From Candidatus Brocadiaceae bacterium (GTDB taxonomy: Bacteria > Planctomycetota > Brocadiia > SM23-32), in the NCBI GenBank assembly GCA_003567495.1, contig PWZK01000240.1, positions 1 through 5,195 of the forward strand: 5,195 nt of DNA. Direction: 5' to 3'. Shown one piece after another: positions 1-5,195 of the stretch. Under the pieces are notes generated by a model, which worked only from the letters and a program-made list of their open reading frames with translations, made no database searches and was not told where the DNA came from. How positions within the stretch are numbered: position 1 is the stretch's first letter; each line of letters opens with the position of its first letter. The translations under genes and the position numbers were made by a program.

Positions 1-3000
1 GCGACTCGCGTGAAGAGAGTTTCTATCCGGCACTGAAAGAAATGCTGGAAGGAAAGGCAGACAAAGCCGGCCTCGAACATATTCACGTCACCTCGCTTCC
101 GAGCGCCACAGAGGCCGGCAACCCGGACTTCCGGCTCTGGGACGGCAGTCAGCATATCATCGGATACATCGAAGCAAAAAGGCCCAGCGAAGAAAACCTC
201 AACGGGATCGAAGATTCCGAACAGCTCCGGCGCTACCGCGAAACTTTCCCGAACCTTATCCTGACAAACTTTCTGGAATTCCGTCTCTACCGCAACGGCG
301 AACGCGTTAAAACGGTTATGCTGGCGCGTCCGGTCGCGCTGAATGTGCTGAAAACGACCCCGCCGGCGGAGAATCCCGATGAGCTAAGCGAGTTGCTGGA
401 TCAGTTTCTCAGTTTTTCACTGCCGCGCGGCTACAACGCCGAATCACTTGCCGTCGAACTGGCGAAACGCACCCGGTTCCTGCGCGACATCACCGGCCGG
501 GAGCTCGAACGGGAAACAGGCGACAGCGGCATACTGACGGGTTTCTTCGAGGCGTTCAGGACATTTCTGATCGGCACGCTGACGCCGGATCAGTTCGCCG
601 ACCTCTTCGCTCAGACGATCACCTACGGACTCTTCGCCGCCCGGATGCGTGCCGGGGAAGATTTCAACCGCCGCACGGCTTACGGCAATATCCCGCACAC
701 GATCGGCATTCTGCGAAACCTGTTCCGGCTGGTATCATTGGAAGATGAAATGCTGTCGGAGGAGCTTATCTGGTGTGTGGACGACATAGCGAACGTGCTG
801 GCGGTGGCGGATGCGCCCGGCATACTCGACCGCTACTACCACGAGGGCAAGGGCAGCGACCCGATCGTGCATTTCTACGAGACGTTCCTGGCGAAGTACG
901 ATCCGAAGGAACGCGAGCGGCGCGGCGTTTACTACACACCCGAGCCGGTGGTCGGTTACATCGTGCGTTCGCTTCACGGGCTTCTGAAAGAGAAGTTTGG
1001 CAAGCAGGACGGCCTGGCCTCCGAGGGAGTCACGCTGCTGGACCCGGCGGCCGGCACCATGACGTTCGTGGCACGCGCGGCCCGGCAGGCGGTCGAAGAA
1101 TTCGAGAGCAAATACGGCACGGGCGGACGCGAGGATTTCATTCGCAATCACATTTTGAAGAATTTCTATGCGTTCGAGCTGATGATGGCGCCGTATGCGG
1201 TCGGACATTTGAAGATGGGATTCTTTCTTGAAGAACTCGGCCATCGGCTTCGGGACGATGAGCGGATGCCGTTTTACCTGACCAACAGCCTGGACAACGA
1301 GGACCTGAGCCAGACGAAATTCCCGGGTTTTTCGGCGCTGGCCGAGGAATCGCGCCTGGCCGGCGAGATCAAGAACAAAAAGCCGATCCTGGTGATCCTC
1401 GGCAATCCGCCGTATTCGGCCTTTTCATCTAATATGGGTGAATGGATAACGAATCTTATCAATGATTATAAGTATGTTGACGGACAGCCGCTGGGAGAAC
1501 AAAATCCCAAAGGTCTGCATGATGATTATGTCAAATTCCTGCGTTTTGCTCAATGGAAAGTTGATCAGGCCGGACGTGGCGTGGTCGGTATGATCACCAA
1601 TCATGGCTACATTGATAATCCAACGTTTCGTGGGATGCGACAGAGCCTTTTGAATACTTTTGATGAAATTTATGTGCTTGACCTTCACGGTAATTCACGC
1701 AAAAAGGAAACCTGCCCCGATGGTGGAAAGGACGTTAATGTTTTCGATATAAAGACGGGCGTTGCCATAGTATTTCTCATCAAAAAGGAAAGAAGGCAGG
1801 ATAAGAATGCTGATGCTATTCTCCAGCATGCCGACATCTACGGAAAACGTGTGCGAAAAAATAAATGGCTCACGGACAATAATTTTCTCAAAACAACCTG
1901 GAAAGATGTTAAGCCGACAAGCCCGTTTTATATCTTTTCCACAGCGTCACAAAAGGGATATGAAACATATAAGAACTGGTCCTCAATCGTAGATGTTTTT
2001 CCAATACACTCAACAGGAATAAAAACACACCGTGACCACTTTGTGGTTGATATCGATCGCAAAATATTGACGAGGAGACTACGGCAATTTCGAAATCCTG
2101 ACATGCCGGATCATTTTCTTGAGGAGACACTTAAACTGAAAGATACCAGGGATTGGAAATTGTCAAAACGTCGCAGGAGCTTCCAAGCTGATAAAGAATG
2201 GGAAGAGAAATTATTGCCCTACCTATATCGCCCTTTTGATACTCGCTGGATATGCTATCATACCGATTTGGTCGAACTCCCGCGTGAAGAAATTATGCGT
2301 CATATGATATCCGGCAAAAACTTAGCTTTATGTATCGGAAGACAGGGGCAAGTAGTTGGGCCCGGCGAATGGAACTTGGCTTTTTGTTCTAATAACATAC
2401 AAGATGTTAATCTTTTCTATCGAGGTGGCAGTTTACATCTCCCTCTCTACCTTTACCGAAACCAAAGCAACAATAAAAACAGTAATCCGTCAAAAAGTTT
2501 CCAGTCGATGATGATTTTCGAGCCAGAAGGGGAGTATCAGAACCGGATACCCAATATCGAAGTGGATATTTACGAAAAGCTCAAGGGAATCTATGGTGAG
2601 GAGCTTACGCCGGAAGAGATATTTTATTACATTTATGCCGTTTTGTATTCGCCGTCATACCGCGAGAAATACGCCGAGTTCCTGAAGATGGATTTTCCGC
2701 GCGTTCCGTTCACGGCCGACGGTGAGCTTTTCCGTAAGCTGGCCGCTCTGGGCGAACGCCTGACAAAGCTGCACCTGCTCGACTCCTCCGAACTCGACCC
2801 GCCCGTCTGTCGTTTTGAGGGCGAGGGCGACTCAGTGGTAGCAAAGACAAAGTCAAAGGGGTTTGATTACGACGCGGAGACGGAGCGCGTCTGCATCAAC
2901 AAAACGCAGTATTTCGAGCCGGTGACCCAGGAAGTGTGGGAATACCAGGTCGGCGGCTACCAGGTCTGCCATAAATGGCTGAAGGACAGAAAAGAGCGCC

Positions 3001-3137
3001 GCCTCGAATTCGAAGACATCCGCACCTACTGCCAGATAGTAACGTCCCTTGCCCATACCACCGAAATTCAGCAGAAAATCGACGAGCTTTATCCGGAGGT
3101 GGAAGAGGATATCATCAGTATGAATCAAAGAAAGTAA
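1..3137 (+). CDS. Type IIG / type ISP-like restriction-modification enzyme (nuclease + adenine-N6 methyltransferase), 5' end outside window
   Basis: Predicted single-chain enzyme that methylates adenine in its own recognition site and cuts unmodified DNA. Residues are numbered from the ATG at 42. Seen: a PD-(D/E)XK nuclease motif with P28-D29 and E44-A45-K46; a YYTPEP segment at about 297; SAM-binding motif I DPAAGTMTF from D334; catalytic motif IV N455-P-P-Y458; the stretches NHGYIDNPTFRGMRQ from N520 and HGNSRKKE from H549. A C-terminal part (about 840-1031) resembles the type ISP specificity domain. No helicase domain lies between nuclease and methylase, unlike LlaGI-type ISP enzymes of about 1,570 residues. 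The frame is open to base 3, and its first 13 residues contain EESFYPALKE, which fits the usual start of the nuclease fold. The true start is therefore upstream, and the ATG at 42 also lacks a good ribosome binding site. The stop is TAA at 3135-3137. Class is secure; exact subtype and activity are inferred. Confidence 0.93.
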   Translation, partial: DSREESFYPALKEMLEGKADKAGLEHIHVTSLPSATEAGNPDFRLWDGSQHIIGYIEAKRPSEENLNGIEDSEQLRRYRETFPNLILTNFLEFRLYRNGERVKTVMLARPVALNVLKTTPPAENPDELSELLDQFLSFSLPRGYNAESLAVELAKRTRFLRDITGRELERETGDSGILTGFFEAFRTFLIGTLTPDQFADLFAQTITYGLFAARMRAGEDFNRRTAYGNIPHTIGILRNLFRLVSLEDEMLSEELIWCVDDIANVLAVADAPGILDRYYHEGKGSDPIVHFYETFLAKYDPKERERRGVYYTPEPVVGYIVRSLHGLLKEKFGKQDGLASEGVTLLDPAAGTMTFVARAARQAVEEFESKYGTGGREDFIRNHILKNFYAFELMMAPYAVGHLKMGFFLEELGHRLRDDERMPFYLTNSLDNEDLSQTKFPGFSALAEESRLAGEIKNKKPILVILGNPPYSAFSSNMGEWITNLINDYKYVDGQPLGEQNPKGLHDDYVKFLRFAQWKVDQAGRGVVGMITNHGYIDNPTFRGMRQSLLNTFDEIYVLDLHGNSRKKETCPDGGKDVNVFDIKTGVAIVFLIKKERRQDKNADAILQHADIYGKRVRKNKWLTDNNFLKTTWKDVKPTSPFYIFSTASQKGYETYKNWSSIVDVFPIHSTGIKTHRDHFVVDIDRKILTRRLRQFRNPDMPDHFLEETLKLKDTRDWKLSKRRRSFQADKEWEEKLLPYLYRPFDTRWICYHTDLVELPREEIMRHMISGKNLALCIGRQGQVVGPGEWNLAFCSNNIQDVNLFYRGGSLHLPLYLYRNQSNNKNSNPSKSFQSMMIFEPEGEYQNRIPNIEVDIYEKLKGIYGEELTPEEIFYYIYAVLYSPSYREKYAEFLKMDFPRVPFTADGELFRKLAALGERLTKLHLLDSSELDPPVCRFEGEGDSVVAKTKSKGFDYDAETERVCINKTQYFEPVTQEVWEYQVGGYQVCHKWLKDRKERRLEFEDIRTYCQIVTSLAHTTEIQQKIDELYPEVEEDIISMNQRK
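1425..2570 (+). other. Low-G+C internal segment of the restriction-modification gene (end of methylase core and target-recognition region)
   Basis: The gene changes base composition just after the NPPY motif codons (1404-1415) and changes back near the C-terminal domain. Hand counts of sample lines give 45 of 60 G+C at 1021-1080, 22 of 60 at 1861-1920, 21 of 60 at 2461-2520 and 40 of 60 at 2701-2760. The reading frame stays intact throughout. The segment covers about residues 462-843, which should include the last methylase motifs and the target-recognition domain. Exchange of target-recognition domains by recombination is well known in such enzymes, so a replaced specificity module is the likely explanation. 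The edges are approximate. Confidence 0.6.
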
Positions 3138-3150
3138 AGGGTTTCGCTTT

Positions 3151-3178
3151 TTGAAAAAAGCTCTGCAAAAACTTTATT
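3151..3178 (+). promoter_or_regulatory. Weak candidate sigma-70 promoter for the SEC-C gene
   Basis: TTGAAA (3151-3156, 5 of 6 to consensus) is separated by 16 nt from TTTATT (3173-3178, 4 of 6). It sits in the 90-nt gap between the two genes and would start transcription around 3185, before the ATG at 3228. The region is A+T-rich, so matches of this quality arise easily by chance, and co-transcription with the upstream gene is equally possible. The TTGAAA also lies inside an A+T-rich hairpin, GCTTTTT/AAAAAGC (3146-3152 with 3155-3161), which has no T tract after it. Confidence 0.25.
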
Positions 3179-3181
3179 CTT

Positions 3182-3195
3182 ATGACTTAGGTCAT
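3182..3195. promoter_or_regulatory. Perfect palindrome ATGAC-TTAG-GTCAT in the intergenic spacer, possible operator
   Basis: Five-base arms ATGAC (3182-3186) and GTCAT (3191-3195) flank a 4-nt spacer. The site lies about 32 nt before the start of the SEC-C gene and directly after the candidate -10 element, a position where a bound repressor could act. No controller-protein gene is visible in the window to bind it. The site is short enough to be coincidental. Confidence 0.25.
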
Positions 3196-3227
3196 TTAAC
3201 CCAGCCGTAGTAAAAAAAGAGAAAAAA

Positions 3228-4544
3228 ATGCAAACAGTAAGATTATTTCCAGATACCCCAACGCCAGAAGAGCAGACGCAACAGCCGCTTATAAGCAACG
3301 AGGTTCTGAAACCCTTTATGCTGCATCCTGATAGACATGTTCGGGAGTTTGTCTCTGAATATTTTGTCGAAGCCTGCTGTACGGATCCCGAGCTTATGGG
3401 TTTAGTGCTGGACGGATGTGAGAGGTATGGGGATGAAGACAATTTGCTTGTGCTCGCGCGCGGACACTCTTTCTGTTTATCAGAGCAGAATTTTTTACGA
3501 GTCCTGAACCGCTTTCAGGAAATTGATGAAATTGGCCATTTAATTCATTATTCAGGCATTGTTTCCGATGCTCCGTGTGAATGGTTTGTAAAATACGAAA
3601 ATGATATCCGGCGAAAAGCGAAATTAAGCGAACAGCACGCCCGGAAAATTAATAAAAGGCGGGAAATGTTGGATTATACTCCGGGGCAGGCCTGGGAGGC
3701 TCTGCAGGAATACAACTCTGAATGTGAAAAATCCGATACGAAACTGACGGATGTGGACAGGCCCCTGGTTGACTGCCTCATCGACCTGCTAGCCGTTGCT
3801 GATGAACCTTCTGACAATGAAATATGCACCTGGCTGAGCGAGGATACCTTCCGATACCAGTTTCTTGAATGCTGGCTTATTGATCTGGCCGGGGTACGCG
3901 GTATTGAGGGGGCTGTGCCGATTCTGGTTGATAAACTGAAGGAGGATGCCGATTACTTGAGGGAGCGGGTCAATGAAGCTCTGGCGCGTATCGGGAGTGT
4001 TGAGGCCGTCAATCTGGTGGAAGATACGTTTGCGGAAGACGAATGGCACGTGCGCCTGTTTTCCATCAATGTACCAATGAGAATAAAAAGCAGGCGGTCA
4101 GAAAGTTTTTTTCTGGAACAACTGGGACGGGAGCAAGACAGTGGTATACGTACGCTCCTGTGTGAGGGGCTTTGCAAGTTATTTTCGAAACGCGGCCTGG
4201 ACGTTGTAAGAAACGAAATCAAAAGTGGTTATGACACGGGCATGCTGTCGCTTGAGGATATGCTGCTTGATACCACAACGGTGCTTGATATCGACCTGCC
4301 GGAAGCTGAAGAGTGGAAGGCGGCACGTGAGGAAAGGGAACGATTGCAGAAGTTGCGCAGGGAAGAACTTTCCGTTCCTCTAAATAAAAGTGAAAAAGTT
4401 CTGAGAGATTTACAAAAAAACGACCAGGGGGAAAAACCACGGGGACGAATATCGGGAAAAAAAGTTGGGCGTAACGACCCCTGTCCATGCGGAAGCGGCC
4501 GGAAATACAAAAAATGTTGTAATGCGCCCGGGTTTCGTAATTAA
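3228..4544 (+). CDS. HEAT-like repeat protein with C-terminal SEC-C zinc-binding motif, function unknown
   Basis: A complete 438-residue protein of unknown function with no signal peptide or membrane segment, so probably cytoplasmic. The N-terminal two-thirds is mostly amphipathic helix. HEAT/PBS-lyase-like repeats are clearest at about 215-330, with GIEGAVPILVDKL starting at residue 225. A charged, probably coiled helix follows at about 358-385. The extreme C-terminus is a textbook SEC-C motif: C419-P-C421-G-S-G then C430-C431, giving the C-x-C-x8-C-C ligands also found at the SecA tail. In other proteins SEC-C binds zinc and often mediates protein or ribosome contacts; HEAT repeats are usually scaffolds. 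Nothing resembling a catalytic domain is seen. The start at 3228 is preceded only by a poor purine run (AAAGAGAAAA), but no better upstream start exists before the stop of the preceding gene. It follows the restriction enzyme by 90 nt on the same strand, so a shared transcript and an accessory defence role are possible but unproven. Confidence 0.85.
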   Translation: MQTVRLFPDTPTPEEQTQQPLISNEVLKPFMLHPDRHVREFVSEYFVEACCTDPELMGLVLDGCERYGDEDNLLVLARGHSFCLSEQNFLRVLNRFQEIDEIGHLIHYSGIVSDAPCEWFVKYENDIRRKAKLSEQHARKINKRREMLDYTPGQAWEALQEYNSECEKSDTKLTDVDRPLVDCLIDLLAVADEPSDNEICTWLSEDTFRYQFLECWLIDLAGVRGIEGAVPILVDKLKEDADYLRERVNEALARIGSVEAVNLVEDTFAEDEWHVRLFSINVPMRIKSRRSESFFLEQLGREQDSGIRTLLCEGLCKLFSKRGLDVVRNEIKSGYDTGMLSLEDMLLDTTTVLDIDLPEAEEWKAAREERERLQKLRREELSVPLNKSEKVLRDLQKNDQGEKPRGRISGKKVGRNDPCPCGSGRKYKKCCNAPGFRN

Positions 4545-4719
4545 TACTGCTCGCCGAACTGGTGTAATCCGTGGTTGTACGGGATATTCGGAATACAATA
4601 GCGGATGTGACCGAAGAAGCACCTCTGGGAAATGTCACCGAATGTCATAAATAACGTCATGCACGACTTTTATTGTTACGCTAAATTGTTGCTAAATAGC
4701 AGGATAGGAAAACACATAT
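4545..4719. other. Noncoding stretch left of the tRNA fragment, with short direct repeats
   Basis: No convincing gene or intrinsic terminator is seen here after the SEC-C gene. It contains two near-identical 11-mers, ATGTGACCGAA (4605-4615) and ATGTCACCGAA (4632-4642), 27 nt apart, and a small hairpin TGCT-AAAT-AGCA (4690-4701). If the tRNA fragment to the right is an attachment site, this would be the end of the integrated element and such repeats could be recombinase arm sites. That is speculation. The last part (4697-4715) has faint similarity to the D-arm of a tRNA-Glu. Confidence 0.4.
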
Positions 4720-4768
4720 TCGGATTCTCATTCCGGTAACAGGGGATCAAATCCCCTTGGGGGTACCA
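4720..4768 (+). pseudogene. 3' half of tRNA-Glu(CUC), probable integration attachment site (att)
   Basis: Can be folded as positions 27-76 of a tRNA. The anticodon stem is TCGGA (4720-4724) with TCCGG (4732-4736), closing a 7-nt loop TTCTCAT with anticodon CTC (4727-4729), which reads Glu codon GAG. Next come variable loop TAAC, T-stem AGGGG (4741-4745) with CCCCT (4753-4757), T-loop ATCAAAT, acceptor strand TGGGGGT (4758-4764), discriminator A and CCA (4766-4768). GGTAACAGGGG and CCCC-T before the acceptor are typical of bacterial tRNA-Glu. The matching 5' acceptor strand ACCCCCA is absent upstream, and the usually invariant T54 of the T-loop is A. It is therefore not a working tRNA. A duplicated 3' tRNA end with the native terminator just behind it is the classic distal scar of island or prophage integration. 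Simple decay of a whole tRNA gene is the alternative. Confidence 0.75.
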
Positions 4769-4776
4769 CCCAGCAA

Positions 4777-4820
4777 AAGCCTCAGAGAGCCACGGAAGGC
4801 TCCCTGGGGCTTCTTTTTTT
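4777..4820 (+). terminator. Strong intrinsic terminator following the tRNA-Glu fragment
   Basis: A 15-position stem pairs 4777-4791 with 4798-4812, with one A/C mismatch (4786/4803) and one T-G wobble (4782/4807). It closes a 6-nt loop ACGGAA and is followed by C and seven T (4814-4820). It begins 8 nt after the CCA of the tRNA fragment, so it is most simply the original terminator of the tRNA transcription unit. It would now also stop read-through from the SEC-C gene towards the downstream gene. Confidence 0.9.
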
Positions 4821-4971
4821 GGAACCACTACGCGGGAAGAGCCTTGCCCTTTCTTTACAATCTGATTTGATCTGCCTGTTCAGCCCGATTTGACGAGAAG
4901 CACCGGCAGCGTTGTGCGGGGCTCTACAACCGCGGGCCTGGACCTTTGCTGAAGTGATATGCCCCCCTGGT
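4821..4971. other. Noncoding spacer with nothing recognised
   Basis: I see no credible gene, RNA or mobile-element signature between the terminator and the next promoter. A small inverted repeat GTTGT/ACAAC (4911-4915 and 4926-4930) with a 10-nt loop is the only structure noted, and it has no T tract or other context. Confidence 0.5.
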
Positions 4972-5001
4972 TTGACTTGTCCCAACAAAGAATGGTAGAA
5001 T
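4972..5001 (+). promoter_or_regulatory. Sigma-70-type promoter for the downstream HTH gene
   Basis: -35 TTGACT (4972-4977, 5 of 6 to consensus) and -10 TAGAAT (4996-5001, 5 of 6) are separated by 18 nt. Transcription would start near 5008 and give a leader of roughly 50 nt before the ATG at 5060. There is no competing gene in the region, and the placement between a terminator and a well-marked start supports it. Confidence 0.7.
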
Positions 5002-5002
5002 A

Positions 5003-5035
5003 TCGCAATTAGCGAATCGCGAAACACGAAACGAG
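5003..5035. promoter_or_regulatory. CGAA repeats at 7-nt spacing plus TCGC-N5-GCGA inverted repeat, possible operator
   Basis: Around the expected transcription start lie TCGC (5003-5006) and GCGA (5012-5015) as an inverted repeat. CGAA recurs at 5013, 5020 and 5027, exactly 7 nt apart, and is followed by CGAG at 5032. Because the downstream gene looks like a DNA-binding regulator, autoregulation through this stretch is conceivable. There is no direct evidence of binding. Confidence 0.3.
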
Positions 5036-5049
5036 ATTGTTGAGACTTT

Positions 5050-5054
5050 GGAGG
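5050..5054 (+). promoter_or_regulatory. Ribosome binding site GGAGG
   Basis: A consensus GGAGG lies 5 nt before the ATG at 5060. It selects this start over the in-frame ATG at codon 7 (5078). Confidence 0.85.
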
Positions 5055-5059
5055 TTGCT

Positions 5060-5195
5060 ATGAAGCAAATAAATGGGATGCGTCCACAGGATATAGTCAT
5101 CATTCTAAAGATTATCTGCTTTGGCGATAAAAACTGGATGCAGAAGGATCTTGCCGGCAGTCTTTATATGAGCCATTCGGGAATCTCCGAGGCCC
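5060..5195 (+). CDS. Probable winged-helix/HTH DNA-binding protein, N-terminal 45 codons only
   Basis: The first 45 complete codons of a gene that runs off the window end. The visible part begins MKQINGMRPQDIVIILKI and continues with W26-M-Q-K-D30-L-A then Y36-M-S-H-S-G-I-S43-E-A. This is a first helix followed by a helix-turn-helix in which the 'KDLA' helix is joined by a short turn to the 'SHSGISEA' recognition helix. The pattern is that of MarR-like or similar winged-helix regulators, but the specific family cannot be fixed from this fragment. It has its own promoter and a strong ribosome binding site and lies beyond the tRNA-type junction, so it is probably part of the resident chromosome rather than of the restriction-modification module. 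Confidence 0.7.
   Translation, partial: MKQINGMRPQDIVIILKIICFGDKNWMQKDLAGSLYMSHSGISEA

Noticed and set aside
42..44. ATG at 42 as the true start of the restriction-modification gene
   Set aside because: The frame is open to the window edge, the upstream residues (EESFYPALKE) fit the conserved start of the nuclease domain, and no good ribosome binding site precedes the ATG.
773..1231. Same-strand 152-codon frame inside the methylase gene
   Set aside because: Arg/Gly-rich composition typical of an out-of-frame shadow; the overlapping frame carries the conserved motifs.
735..1244. Long antisense reading frame of 169 codons
   Set aside because: It lies entirely opposite the conserved methylase core, in a G+C-rich stretch where antisense frames stay open by chance; no recognisable motif.
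3146..3161. Hairpin GCTTTTT/AAAAAGC as terminator of the restriction-modification gene
   Set aside because: Stem is nearly all A-T with a 2-nt gap between arms and is not followed by a T run.
4219..4638. 139-codon antisense frame over the 3' part of the SEC-C gene
   Set aside because: Antisense to the SEC-C coding region, with low-complexity Ser/Phe/Pro content and no motif.
4465..4650. 61-codon + strand frame across the 3' end of the SEC-C gene
   Set aside because: Overlaps the SEC-C motif in another frame, has no ribosome binding site or recognisable domain.
4720..4768. Functional tRNA-Glu gene or 3' end of tmRNA
   Set aside because: No 5' acceptor strand complementary to TGGGGGT lies nearby, and the T-loop lacks T54. 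A clear anticodon arm with CTC rules for tRNA-Glu over tmRNA.
4911..4930. Inverted repeat GTTGT/ACAAC in the spacer
   Set aside because: Only five pairs, no T tract, no gene to serve; consistent with chance.
4782..5027. 81-codon antisense frame between terminator and HTH gene
   Set aside because: Runs through the terminator stem and the promoter of the next gene, has no ribosome binding site that I can recognise and no family resemblance.

Overview
The window (5,195 nt) looks like the end of a bacterial accessory (defence-type) island running into a chromosomal flank. It holds two complete or nearly complete genes on the + strand, a noncoding junction, and the first 45 codons of a third + strand gene. 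No ribosomal or other lineage marker is present, so the organism cannot be named. The gene-encoded tRNA CCA end, the intrinsic terminator, the sigma-70-like promoter and the GGAGG ribosome binding site all fit an ordinary bacterium. A Gram-negative such as a Desulfobacterota or PVC-group member is only a guess.

Region 1-3137 encodes a single-chain restriction-modification enzyme of the type IIG / helicase-less type ISP-like kind. It has an N-terminal PD-(D/E)XK nuclease, an adenine-N6 methyltransferase core (motif I and NPPY motif IV) and a C-terminal target-recognition/ISP-type domain. Its start lies just outside the window. The middle of the gene (about 1425-2570) is clearly poorer in G+C than both ends, which suggests the specificity part has been exchanged.

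Region 3138-3227 is a short spacer with a weak candidate promoter and a perfect ATGAC-N4-GTCAT palindrome. Region 3228-4544 encodes a 438-residue protein with HEAT-like alpha repeats, a charged helical segment and a C-terminal SEC-C zinc motif. Its function is unknown. It may belong to the same accessory module as the restriction enzyme.

Region 4545-5059 has no credible protein gene. It contains the 3' half of a tRNA-Glu (anticodon CUC), from the anticodon stem through CCA (4720-4768), without a recognisable 5' half. A strong intrinsic terminator follows at once (4777-4820). This is the layout expected at the distal attachment site of an element that integrated into the 3' end of a tRNA gene. 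On that reading, everything left of about 4720 is island and everything right of it is the original chromosome. A good promoter (4972-5001) and GGAGG site then lead into a gene at 5060 whose visible part resembles a winged-helix/HTH DNA-binding protein; it is cut by the window end.
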